A stretch of 22,250 nt of DNA from Silene noctiflora (taxonomy: Eukaryota > Streptophyta > Magnoliopsida > Caryophyllales > Caryophyllaceae): the NCBI GenBank assembly GCA_009801015.1, contig VHZZ01001110.1, positions 123,288 through 145,537 of the forward strand. Reading direction: 5' to 3'. The notes under the pieces were generated by a model. The model did no database searches, had not been told where the DNA came from, and worked only from the letters and a program-made list of their open reading frames with translations. Positions 8,573 through 18,672 of the stretch are shown piece after piece (position 1 is the stretch's first letter; every line of letters begins with the position of its first letter). A program made the position numbers and the translations under genes.

Positions 8573-8780
8573 CTCCCTCCGTCCCGGTTATTTGTTGTCC
8601 TTTGGTTTTGGCACAAAGACCAAGGAAAGGGGAGGGAGCCAATTATAAGATGACAAGTGGACTAAATTAAATGTGAAAGATCAAATTACTCATTAAATGC
8701 AATCCTAAAATAGAAAGGACAACAATTGACTGAGACACCCAAAAATGAAAAAGGACAACAAATGACCGGGAGGGAGGGAG
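8573..8780. mobile_element. Stowaway MITE, 208 bp
   Basis: Terminal inverted repeats start CTCCCTCCGTCCCGGT at 8573 and end with its near-complement at 8780; about 28 of the first 30 positions pair. TA dinucleotides flank both ends (8571-8572, 8781-8782), the Tc1/mariner target duplication. The CTCCCTCCGTCCC terminus is the plant Stowaway signature. It carries a TTGACT W-box core at 8726-8731 and lies about 470 bases upstream of the CRK start codon. Confidence 0.93.
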
Positions 8781-9090
8781 TAGTCATTAAATTCCACTAA
8801 TGACATTTTCCAATGGTCATTTACATGGCATGCATGTTGTTCTCAGTCCTTCTATGCCAATTTATATCTACCAATATTTACTTAATTATTTAATTTAAAG
8901 ATTCCTTTCATTAAGCTGTCGAATTTGAACGTAATATATTCAAATTCTTATATATTTAAAATAAAATTAATGATGAAGTCTGCTCCGAAACAATTTCGTG
9001 GAATATTTATGCATGACTTATGCCTTCTAGACTTCGAGCTTCTCACTCTCGGGTGGCTTATCTAGTATACGTGGTTTGGAGACTATCACG

Positions 9091-9098
9091 TATATATA
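9091..9098 (+). promoter_or_regulatory. TATA box of the CRK gene
   Basis: TATATATA followed by GCCC, 155 bases before the CRK ATG. This is the best TATA match in the upstream region and implies a 5' leader of roughly 120-130 bases. A TTGACC W-box core lies at 9196-9201, probably within the leader; W-boxes bind WRKY factors and are frequent at defence-induced CRK genes. Confidence 0.45.
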
Positions 9099-9252
9099 GC
9101 CCGAGGTTACCCAATGTACATAAAAAATAGCGGCCGCAGTTTCCTCATCATAAAATAAAAAAAATGATTATAAACGAAGAGTACAAATATGTGGGTTGAC
9201 CTTATAGAACACAATTGTAAAAACCTCGCCTATTATGATCTAATGAGTTTCT

Positions 9253-11994
9253 ATGATGAAGATTTTGTTAATTTTCATCATATTATCAATAATAACTTGC
9301 AAATTTCTCTTAGGAGTTGATGCACAATCAACATATGTTGACAAAGGTTGTGTAGCTACCGACAACGAAACTGACGTTTCCGGTCTCTTAACCCGACAGA
9401 TCAACCTCTCAATCCTCATCGTCAACCTCACCTCCAAAGCCTCTAAAGCGAAATTCTACAAGGCCGTGTCTGGAGATCCTCCGTACAATATATACGGCCT
9501 CTTTCAATGTCGAGAGGACTTGAGCCTTGACAATTGCGAGCTATGTGTTGGAGATGCTACTAATACGATGTCACAAGTATGTCCGTCTTATGTTGAAGCT
9601 ATCGTGTGGTACCAAGAATGTATGCTAAGGTATTCGATTCAATCCAATTTCTCGACCAATGTCACTATCTCTCCATCTCGTGTAGAATGGAATACAAGCA
9701 CCATCTCGAACAATGCTCACTTTGCTCCATTACTTGCTTCTGCAATGGATATCTTGATCAATTATACCGCTTTCAATTCAAATAATTCGCATTTTGCAAG
9801 AAGTGAAAGCTCTCTAACATCCACTGAAACTCTGTACTGCTTTGCGCAGTGCACCCCTGATATTGATGATTTAGGGTGTACTGCCTGTCTCAGAAGCGCA
9901 CTTTCACAAGTGATGGATTGTTGTAGTGCAGGTATACGAGCGATGGTGTTCTTGCCGAGTTGTCAGTTGAGATATGATAACAACTCATTTTTGTTGGGCG
10001 ATAATATACCTATGGCCCCTCCTACAATTATGGCTCCTCCTACATCTATGGCTCCTCCTCTAAATCAAGGTAATATATTATTTCCCTACATGAGGTCTAG
10101 TTTACCATCCGGGTTTTATCTAGTTGCTAAAATAGAGGAACTGATTTTTCGTAAAGGTCCATTTTTAGACCGTATTAATGTCCTAGAACCTCTAAATCTC
10201 CCTAGCTAGAATATCATTTGCAGCTCAGAACAAGAACAATACATCGTCGAAGGTAAAAATGATTGCAGCAGTTGCTTCAGCTGCAACGATTGGGTCATTA
10301 CTACTTGTGGCTGGTGTATGGCTATGTCAACGCAAGAAACGACATCAACAATTATCCAAGAAAATTCGACTTGGAGTCCCAGAGAAGTCACAAAATGGTT
10401 GGTAAAATTTGCCATAATTATGAGCTAAACAATGAACTTTTTGTTATTCAATGAGATTGTCTTGCAGTTTGTGTTGCTAACCCGAGAGTAAGGTCGTATA
10501 CATTTATTTTCTTTACTTAGCAATTTGCGGAAGCATTTGAAACAAAGCGATTGGCTTATCTTAAAGAATAAGACCTTTATGTCATAGATAACATGGATGA
10601 TATCAAGAGTCTCGAATCATTGCAATTTGATTTCAAAACGATCAAAGCTGCAACGAGCAACTTCTCCGATAAGAACAAACTTGGACAAGGTGGATTCGGC
10701 ATAGTCTACAAGGTACTAAAATGCGTTGAACTTGTCTATAAGATATTTAGATAGTTTTGTTCCTTAGATCAATTGATAACCGTCTAAGCGGAAGTATATA
10801 ATTTTAGTTATCATGGATTTCTAACAGGGGAATCTTTCAAACGGAGAACAAATTGCAGTTAAGAGACTCTCCCGAAACTCTGAACAAGGCACCTCAGAAT
10901 TTAAGAATGAAGTTTTCTTAGTTGCACAGCTTCAACACAGAAATTTGGTTAAATTACTAGGATTCTGCTTATCAAGAAACGAACAAATTCTTATATATGA
11001 ATTCCTATCAAATTCAAGTCTCGACCGCTTCTTGTATGGTATTGCCTTCCATCTACATAGTTCCAATTATCCGCTTGACTTTACGTACCACTTTAATTGC
11101 TTGTCAGTTTACTCCCCTACATTTGAGAAATTCATTGTAGATCCAATAAAGCGTGCATCATTGGATTGGGAATTGAGATTCAAAATCATAACTGGAGTTG
11201 CGAGGGGGCTTTTGTATCTTCATGAAGACTCTCGACTAAAAATCATACACCGCGATATGAAAGCAAGTAATATACTACTTGATGATGCAATGAATGCCAA
11301 AATAGCTGATTTTGGTCTTGCCAAGCTCTTTGATTTAGATCAAACTCAGGGTGACACCGGAAAAATTGCAGGAACATAGTAAGCCTTCCTACTATAATAC
11401 TATTTACCAAGTTTATCATGTATAGTACTTGACAAATTTTCCTTAGGCATAACAGCATATGTTTCTTGACGATGATCATTCGTTTCAGTGGCTACATGGC
11501 TCCGGAATATGCAATGGCTGGTCAGTTCTCTGTGAAATCGGATGTTTACAGTTTCGGAGTCATAGTCTTAGAGATTGTGAGCGGGCACAGAAATGGCTTC
11601 TTTCGTCAACAGCCTGAAGAAGGACTACTACACCGTGTAAGTATGAAACTGTGTGGTATCGATCTTAAGAAAAAATTATCTCATCAGTCGTCACAAATCT
11701 GATGCAAATTACATAATACAGGCATGGAGACTCTGGAACGAAGAAGCAATGTTGGAGTTGGTAGATCCATTATTAAATAACAAGGTTTCCGAAGAAGAAA
11801 CGAAATTGTGCGTCCTAATTGCTCTTCTTTGCATCCAAGACGACCCAAATCAAAGGCCCAGAATGACATCAGTTGTCGCAGCACTGAACGGAGAGTCTGT
11901 TACTCTGCCTTTACCCAATGCACCCCATTTTTTTTCCATTGGTGTCGCGACTGACACAACTATGTCGGACAACAATTATTCACTGACCATATAG
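9253..11994 (+). CDS. Cysteine-rich receptor-like protein kinase (DUF26 RLK), 7 exons, 661 aa
   Basis: Exons by GT-AG signals and frame: 9253-10069, 10224-10397, 10588-10712, 10828-11038, 11141-11378, 11489-11636, 11722-11994 (1986 nt). Signal peptide 1-24 (cleavage after VDA); two extracellular DUF26 (Gnk2-type) domains with C-X8-C-X2-C at C86/C95/C98 and C200/C209/C212; several N-glycosylation sites; short Pro-rich stalk 253-272; membrane helix 285-307 followed by basic residues (RKKRH); kinase domain with glycine loop GQGGFG at 363-368, ATP lysine K384, HRD with catalytic D481, DFG D499 and APE E528. The arginine before D481 makes it an RD kinase. Length and the seven-exon layout are those of plant CRKs, plasma-membrane kinases of stress and immune signalling; the ligand is unknown. 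HRDMKASN replaces the usual HRDLKASN. No stop or frameshift was found, so it appears functional. Upstream MITEs may affect its expression. Confidence 0.93.
10012..10065 (+). repeat. In-frame 18-bp triplicate in the CRK stalk
   Basis: Three adjacent 18-base units, each starting ATGGC(C/T)CCTCCT, encode [12 protein letters not shown] and MAPPLN between the second DUF26 domain and the membrane helix. The array ends four bases before the first splice donor. Repeat number changes would lengthen or shorten the stalk by six residues without breaking the frame. Confidence 0.9.
11039..11140 (+). other. CRK intron 4, 102 bp, frame-preserving
   Basis: Donor GTATTG after FLY-G, acceptor TTGTAG; splicing gives the standard FLYD-P junction of CRKs. 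The intron is 34 codons long and has no in-frame stop, so a transcript that retains it stays open. Confidence 0.85.
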
Positions 11995-12771
11995 TGAAAA
12001 TCATAAATGAATGTTTGTGTATAACTCCAAGAAGATGCAAAATTATTAGAATTTGTAACCTAACTGTTATGTGCTTAACGGAATAACATCTCGATCTGTA
12101 TTCCGAATCTTTAATCCTTGTATATTATTGTTGTATTCACCTATTCGGTATTCTTTCACCAGTTTACAAATAACATCTCTTGTTTTTCCACACAAAACCT
12201 TTAAAGTTTGACAAAATAATTCTTGTGCCTAAGACGATCGGCAGTTGGGGAGGCATATGAATCGATCACTCGTCTTTCAAGACAAAGATAAAGTGTTTAG
12301 ACGGCGTTCTTGACTTCGTATTAATGATGCAATTGCAACTGATACATTGTCGTTCACGACTACCTATTACCAGATCCGGTAAAACTAGCCTGTTCCATTT
12401 TACTCGTATTTGACTAGATTAACTAACCGAATAACTAATTAATTATCTACCATTTATCCTTAACTAAAATAATAAAAGACAGCAAAAGGAATCAACAGTA
12501 ACATGCTAACTAAACCAAGTTAATTAGCTGTATGTATAATCCCTACATAAATAGGGCTTGAAAAAGTCAACGTTGAAAGACGGCACCATACAATGTCTGT
12601 AGTAGTTCTACGCAATTTTAAGTCTATCCTAGGAATATATTAATACATTATTGGTACTTCAAATATATGCTCTTGTATATATCGTTAATACCACTAATGA
12701 GGAAGGTACAAAATACAATTCAGTCACGTAAATACACTTTATTTGCTTAATTTTGTTCCGGCAACATAAAA
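11995..12771. other. Spacer between the CRK gene and the small membrane-protein gene
   Basis: The first part should hold the CRK 3' untranslated region, but no clear AATAAA signal stands out. No coding sequence was seen. Possible upstream elements of the next gene: CATAAATAGGG at about 12547-12557, TATATATC at about 12676-12683, and a W-box core in reverse (AGTCAA, 12565-12570). Confidence 0.4.
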
Positions 12772-14215
12772 ATGGGTATCAAACTCATTCTTCTATTGTT
12801 CTTCATACTATCTTCTCAAGTAACTGCTCAAGTCGTCGTCCGTGATAAAGGTAATTTTTCCACTCTTAGGTCGCATATTATAGAGTGGCATGAAGTTTTA
12901 GTACCATCATACTTACGTGAAATATTTTAAAAGTATAATTATGTATTAATAAATTAATTATATATGAGTACGTATGGTGGTACCGAAACTCTATATGAGC
13001 AAGTGATAGTATGTCATTTCCGTTTTTCCATTCCAATGCGACTTTTATTTCTAGTCTTCACACCTACTAACCATCTAGTGTGCTACATTTAGGCCCTATG
13101 AGCTGGATAGTGAGCTAGAACAGTGCAGGCTAGGACGGGCCGTGCCAGACTTGGTCACCCCTAACCCGGGACTGGCCTGTAATGGGGCGGGTTAGAGACT
13201 CTCTTTTTTTTTTTTACTTTTTTTTTTTACATAACAAGAAGGTAGCACAAGACCCTCAAAATTGAAGCCTGATCCCGACCACTGGTGGTGAGATGGCCCG
13301 GGCTAGCCAAATCAGCCTAGAGAGACGAGCTAGTTTGGTCTAGCCCGCACCTGCGTCCATCTCTGTCCCACCATTTTAATTTAATTTATCTATAGTGGAT
13401 CGCCTGCTTGCATTAAAATAATTTATGTGTAAAGAACAATATTAAAAATTGGTCGTCCAACTCTTCCTCGTTCCTACGATTTTTGGATCAAAAATAAAAG
13501 TAAACAAATTGTCAAAAGTCCAAAATAGAATGAGTATATCATTCCCTAATCACAATATGTCCATATATGGACATATCCCGATTGCGAGTAATTTGTGACC
13601 GTCGCTAATCTCTTTTATTTGCAGACGGTTCAAAACGTGTGATCGTATGGTTACCACTCATCATAATTGGAGGCGTTATAGCTTTGGCCGTGGTTGGCGT
13701 TGTTTTCTTTTGTTTTTGCAGTTGCTTGTACGGCATTTTTAGCTGTTTAGGTTGCTACAAAAACGAATCTAAAGGTAAAATTAAAGTTCTTTCAAAAAAA
13801 AAACGAGTTACTGTACATATCATACTTTGTATAAATCTGGATCCCTTTTAGTTAGTCTTCTGTAAAATCGTTGTGAATAATCTATATAAAGTTTTTGTAT
13901 GACCTACAACTGTCTTATTTGATTATCAGTAATAATCTGTGGATCATTAAGTTCACATTTTAAACACTTACGGAGTATCTTTTATAAAACTTCTTATAAA
14001 ATATATTGTACTTTATATAGACATTTCCTCCAAATATCGTACCAAAAGCAATTTTGGCAAAAATAACTCTCATTTTTCGACGAAAATAAAAAGCATTTAT
14101 AGATAAAAATCGTTCCGGTGCTTTTTATGATATTGTAGTATCAATATCTGTAATTTAATTGTCATTTATCATTGCAGATAATGAAGCTGATGGTATTTCC
14201 AGCTCTAGGGTGTAA
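12772..14215 (+). CDS. Small secretory-pathway membrane protein, 3 exons, 88 aa, unrecognised
   Basis: Exons 12772-12850, 13625-13774 and 14178-14215 (267 nt) were reconstructed from splice signals: donors AAAG|GTAATT and AAAG|GTAAAA, acceptors TTTGCAG and ATTGCAG, both junctions in phase 1, ending at TAA 14213-14215. Residues 1-19 are a strong signal peptide (cleavage after QVTA, before QVVV); 20-32 a short outer segment; about 33-55 a hydrophobic helix; then FCFCSCLYGIFSCLGCYK with cysteines at 56, 58, 60, 67 and 70, and an acidic, Ser-rich cytosolic end. By topology it is a type I single-pass protein; the cysteine cluster at the inner membrane face is a plausible S-acylation site. I know no named family for it. 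It could be a reduced receptor (signal plus membrane helix without ectodomain or kinase), since CRKs also have phase-1 junctions on both sides of the membrane exon. The consistent architecture makes chance unlikely, but there is no homology support here. Confidence 0.65.
13096..13375. repeat. GC-rich insert in intron 1 of the small gene, possible transposon remnant
   Basis: Inside an AT-rich intron lies a stretch full of GGCC, CCCGGG and CTAGCC words on both sides of a T-rich run (about 13204-13229). GCAGGCTAGGACGGGCC near the left end and the complement of GGTCTAGCCCGCACCTGC near the right end are loosely inverted. It resembles G+C-rich hAT-like non-autonomous elements, but ends and target duplication were not resolved. 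Confidence 0.3.
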
Positions 14216-14463
14216 CAAATGATGCGGTTTCTCATAATATTAGCTATTTTCACGAGTATCGTTATAGTCTTACACTCTCGTTTGTAAATTATTCTTACAA
14301 CCGTGGTAAACAAGAATTTATGATTGTTCATTAATTGATCTAAGAAAAAAAAGGTTCAAAATAGGGAGTACATATATATAGTACTTCGTATGTGTGAAGA
14401 TAAGAGTTGTCAAAGTTATTACTGATGTTCAATTTGACAATTTATACAAATAAAGTAATTGTT

Positions 14464-14509
14464 GTTCTAGTTGATGAAACGTTTTAGTTCTAGTTGATGA
14501 AACGTTTTT
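14464..14509. repeat. 23-bp tandem duplication
   Basis: GTTCTAGTTGATGAAACGTT plus three bases occurs twice head to tail, 14464-14486 and 14487-14509, nearly identical. It lies downstream of the small gene in non-coding DNA. Confidence 0.85.
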
Positions 14510-14700
14510 CAAATACTCTCGAATAAAATAAATATCTATCTAGATAAGATCAAAATTCAAATTTTTCTTTGGGTACGATTTCGTTAACTTAAACCTAAGA
14601 TAAATTCACTTAAAAATAAGCATAACTTAAGATAATATAGATTGACAATATGACTCCATAAAGACCAAAACCGATCGACTTTAACCCGGCCAACCATATC

Positions 14701-14796
14701 CTTTTTTTTTTGGTTTAAACTTTAAATAAGCGCGCTATGTCTTGAGTACGAATCGAACTCCCAGCCTTGCTAAATCCTTTTCTTTGGCTGCCATCC
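14701..14796 (-). mobile_element. Possible degenerate tRNA-derived SINE
   Basis: On the minus strand GAGTTCGATTC (14750-14760) resembles the RNA polymerase III B box (GGTTCGANNCC), and the segment ends in an A-rich tail (the T run at 14702-14711). A recognisable A box is lacking and no flanking duplication was found, so this may be a truncated SINE or chance. Confidence 0.3.
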
Positions 14797-14817
14797 TATA
14801 TGTTGACTTAATTCACT

Positions 14818-14991
14818 AATGACCGGACATGAAATTAACCAAACTAAACATGTTATTGATTTGATTCAACTTAAGTACTTGGCATGATATAACTTAGCCA
14901 ACTTAATGACCGGACATGAAATTAACCAAACTAAACATTTTATTGATTTGATTCAACTTAAGTACTTGGCATGATATAACTTAGCCAACTT
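14818..14991. repeat. 87-bp tandem duplication, two copies
   Basis: AATGACCGGACATGAAATTA begins at 14818 and again at 14905; the two 87-base units agree except for a G/T difference (CATGTTATTG against CATTTTATTG). A recent local duplication in non-coding DNA. Confidence 0.95.
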
Positions 14992-15247
14992 AATTTAATC
15001 TGGCACATAATTGACTCGAGTGATCCGATTACCACCTCTAAATCCGACGAATTAGGCTGAAGACTCAAAACACCTACACAACAAAGTTCCATCAAATGTC
15101 ATGATATCAATCTAAAGCACTAATATCATAATTTATTTTGGTAATACGAAAAACTCTCAACACAATACTTTTTTCCAAAAAAATTATTTGCATACCCTTA
15201 CCTTAAGAAAACAATACATAATTTCTCTCAAGTCCTATACGAACAAT
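14992..15247. other. Non-coding flank
   Basis: AT-rich sequence without recognisable gene or repeat. Its last five bases, ACAAT (15243-15247), would be the target duplication of the LTR element that starts at 15248, but the partner copy is not in the window. Confidence 0.4.
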
Positions 15248-17202
15248 TGATGTAGTTTTAAATACCTCGCAAGTGAACGAGTTTCGTTGCACTTTTAAGG
15301 GTCGAACCACAAGGAACAAGGTGAGTACCGATTGTTGTGATTCAAAAGTTTAGCTAAGTCAAACAAATAAGGAAGGAAGGTTATCTAGTGACTAGACTAA
15401 AAGCAAGTAATAAAAATAAACTAAAACAATGCAAGGAATTGAAAGCAAGCAATTAGATACGATTTACTCAAGATAATTAAGGCCTAGGGCACGATTTCGA
15501 CTACCAACACTCGTAATTTACCATCTACCCTCGTTAAGTAGTTGTCAAGGAGTAGGAAATTGGGAGGAACGCCTCAAGGTCGCCTATACATCTCCCTCCC
15601 GGATTCACAATAGGACACTAGTACTATCAATTCAACTCCCTTCCAGACTCATGAATCAAATTCCCGACTCAAGGCTCAAAGCTCACCAAAACGGATCCAT
15701 TTTCGCTCACCTCTCACCAAGATCAAGGTATTAAGCCCGCGATAAACCTTGGTAATCCCACTCCCTCTCCCAAGGGTCGATTTCAAACCGAAAATCAAAG
15801 GAACCCTTCTCAAGCTCTCCCTTCCGGGTTCAACTCAATTAGGCAACTACTCTAAATAAGATGTATCGACTCAAAACTTAGCCAACTTCCGTTGACGGAC
15901 AAGGGCCTAAAGTTAACCACAATCTCAATAGAGCATAACAAGATAAATTCTTTAATTAACCCAACAACTTCCCCCACAACAACTAATTTAGTGAAATCAA
16001 TTCAGTAAACTACTCATGTCGGTGTCTAGTCACGCCCAAATGAGGAGACTACTCACTACTCATGTTAATTAAGATAGAACAAGTGATAAAGATGAAAACT
16101 TGGCAATTAAACATGTTTAAAATGAAACAAACACTAAGTGGCATGCCAAATGAACTAATGAAGATGAAGGAGTAATAATTAATCTACTATAATCAACAAC
16201 TAAGCATAAAGATTGAACCTTTACAAAGAGAAGCATAAATTTTCACACAAACATTTCATCAAACACCTTCTAGGCTTAAATGTAAACAAAGAACAAGATG
16301 AAAACAACAAGTATTAAAATGAAAGGAAAGTAAACAAATGTAAACAAATGACAAACAACTAAAAGGAAGAAGGATTATACCAATAATAAAAGGAAAGGTT
16401 GAGTCTTTGATAAATAAATGAAGAGATCCTTGAAAATCTTATATTACAAATCAACACCCAAATGTAAACTATTGATATTCATGACTAATTTACTAAGTAA
16501 CTAGAGCTTAATTAAGGAATGATTAAAAAAGTGATTAAGGAAAGTTTGCATAAAAATAGGCTAAGTAAATAATCTAGGGTTATGTGCAAATGAGGGTTAG
16601 CAATGGGGTATTTATAGTGTTCCATTGTATTAAGCCCAATGTGTAGAAGAAGCCCAAGATCTCGTGAAAAAGGTCCCCTGCCAGTCAATCGGCCGCCAGC
16701 ACGCCTGCCGACACCGAGGTATTCCTAGTTTTAAGCCAAAATGTGTGAACGTGATTTCCCAGCCGGTAGACCGGCTGCCGACCGACCGACAGGGCACACA
16801 TTCTATCCTTGTTTTCTTCCTTCTCTTCCTTCAGCTGGGGTGTTCTGCTGGCAGGCCGGCTGTCGGTAGGCCTACCGGCACCGATATTTCTTCAATTTCT
16901 GCTCTTAATTGTTCTGATGTTAGGGATGTGTTCCTCTGCCAGAGGGTCGGCTGTCGGTCTGCCGGCAGGAAACACGTCTTAGCATACCTTCTCCTCTTTT
17001 CTTCTTCGTATTCTTCACTCGACATTCAATCCCACTTCATTTGCTCCCGTTTCCTCATTTCCAACTCATTTCCTACTAAATGAGACCTGACATTATAGTT
17101 CGGGAAATACGGGCATAAAATGTATGCATAGGGGCGATAACCGTGTAGGGAAAGGGCAAAAAGAAAAAGAAAGGGAGAAACACGTCGTATGAGTGTGTAT
17201 CA
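15248..17202 (-). repeat. 3' LTR of a Tat/Athila-type Ty3 element (1955 bp)
   Basis: The plus strand begins TGATGTAG and ends GTGTATCA, so on the minus strand the LTR runs TGATACAC...CTACATCA. Its first ~70 plus-strand bases (CTCGCAAGTGAA, GTTGCACTTTTAAGGGTCG) match the complement of the LTR end at 22010-22101, showing that both are U5 of one family. No primer site lies on its outer side, and a polypurine tract abuts its inner side, so this is the 3' LTR. The long plus-strand frame at 16664-17083 lies within U3 and has no coding support. Confidence 0.75.
16684..16969. repeat. Four GC-rich blocks spaced 77-89 bp in the LTR U3
   Basis: Blocks rich in CCGGC, GCCGAC and CGGCTG(C/T)CGG words lie at about 16684-16719, 16761-16794, 16850-16883 and 16938-16969, separated by AT-rich, pyrimidine-biased spacers. 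They look like diverged tandem units, each with a small palindromic core (such as GGTAGACCGGCTGCCG). Confidence 0.5.
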
Positions 17203-17217
17203 AAATTCCCCACACTT
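17203..17217 (-). other. Polypurine tract of the minus-strand Ty3 element
   Basis: AAGTGTGGGGAATTT on the minus strand directly precedes the LTR terminus TGATACAC, the expected place and composition of a plus-strand primer. Confidence 0.65.
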
Positions 17218-18148
17218 AAACCTTACTCGTCCCCGAGTAAGCCACTCAACAATGGACTAAGGCCCTTAATTAAGACTACCAATATGCACACTATATCTGT
17301 AATATCCGAATTGGGTTTAGCTTCACCCGGAGCCCTTTCAACTCGCAATTTGACACCTTATGAGGGGAAGGTGGCTTATTGCAAGGCAAGTGAGGTCTTG
17401 CTGCAAAATTTCGATTCAAAAAAGAATTAAACATCAAGTAAAGCATGGAAATTAATCAATCAAAATACACACACTTGCCTCATTCAAGCGGGGTTTCTTA
17501 AAATCTAACAAAGAGAATATTTTGGGAGGATGTCATCTCAAAGTATCACCAAGGTGTCGTTCCTCTAGTTCTAGCTTATTTAACCAATATTGACAACACT
17601 CAAGGCCTAGAAAAACATTCTAGACGGGGAAAGGGGAAGTGCGTAGCTATACTCCCAAGATTGACATGACACACACAAGATTTGACTCCATATCAAGCCC
17701 TTTGACCAAAAAGGAGACTTAGACATCGACTCTCACGGGTTTCACTTGTCACTCAGTGAAAGAACGGGGTGATTTATGTGAAAACAAGTAGCCAAAATCA
17801 CTCTCCTAACTCGACTTGCGAAGCATGCCCGCAATCTAACATGGTACTCCATCCAACATCCACAAGAGAAGCATAAAGGTGACATGTATGTAAATGAGAC
17901 AATCAGGGTTGCAACGGAGCTCGGGTTTGGTGAAAAAGGGTTGGTGCAATCATCGTTTTAGGACAAGTGGAAGCAATCGGTCAAGCAGTCACCATCATCA
18001 ACCAATTCACTAAACCGTAACCAAAGCAAAAGACTTTTGTACAAAATTTAGCCAAAGTTGTCATATCCAATCGATTTAATTTATTTCCTTACTAAACAAA
18101 ATTCCATTGCCAATTTCAACACCTCTTTATTCGACAAACAACACAATA

Positions 18149-18228
18149 TTTTCTTTTTCTTTTCTATTTCATTTTTCTCTTTTTCTATTTGATTTTCTTT
18201 CTTTCTTTTCTTTATTTTTATTTTCTCA
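18149..18228. repeat. Pyrimidine-rich tract
   Basis: About 80 bases almost wholly T and C with few A (purine-rich on the minus strand, the sense strand of the surrounding element). Low-complexity sequence. Confidence 0.8.
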
Positions 18229-18538
18229 CTTGTAACATTATTACTATGCAAAAGTAGCCAACATTGAAGCACAATTTCTCTCATGAGAACCAAAGTCCAT
18301 TCTCCCCAAGAAGAATCAAAATTCCGACCCAATTTAGCATCACAAAGAACCATAATGACAAACTAATTAACAAATGGTGAGTTGTTTCTAGAATGTAGTT
18401 ATTTTCTTGGTAAATGAAATGACATGGCTTAGGCTCAAAATGGGTTAACAAAAGGGAAAAATTGACTCAAGGGTGAAACAAAGGCTTATTTGGCTATGTG
18501 AGGTCACTTTATTTGAACAAAATCATCTCATTATGCAC

Positions 18539-18572
18539 ATCGATACTTCTACAGATATCGATACTTCTACAG
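18539..18572. repeat. 18-bp tandem repeat, two copies
   Basis: ATCGATACTTCTACAG occurs at 18539-18554 and 18557-18572, separated by AT. Confidence 0.9.
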
Positions 18573-18651
18573 AATCAAGGAACGAGCTCCATTCTTATGC
18601 GTTTTGACATGACACACCACGTAAGGAGAACTACTCATAAGACCAAAACGG

Positions 18652-18672
18652 GGCCGGTTTGATGGACCGGCC
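18652..18672. repeat. GC-rich hairpin
   Basis: GGCCGGT and ACCGGCC form a perfect 7-bp stem around a 7-base loop in otherwise AT-rich DNA. No T run follows, so a terminator reading is not supported. Confidence 0.6.

Noticed and set aside
10070..10209. C-terminal extension of a secreted DUF26 protein ending at 10209
   Set aside because: This is read-through of intron 1; removing 10070-10223 restores the membrane helix and kinase. A truncated secreted form by intron retention is possible but unsupported.
11039..11140. Extra kinase-domain coding sequence between FLYG and DPIKR
   Set aside because: It is the in-frame unspliced intron 4; splicing gives the conserved FLYD-P junction.
14701..14796. 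A functional tRNA gene on the minus strand
   Set aside because: Only a B-box-like motif is present; no cloverleaf stems or A box. At most a SINE remnant.
16664..17083. 139-residue plus-strand protein
   Set aside because: It lies within the U3 of a minus-strand LTR, with GC-rich repeat translation and no recognised domain.
18149..18228. CRISPR-like or structured array
   Set aside because: Plain pyrimidine-rich low-complexity DNA without direct repeat-spacer pattern; a plant genome would not be expected to hold one.
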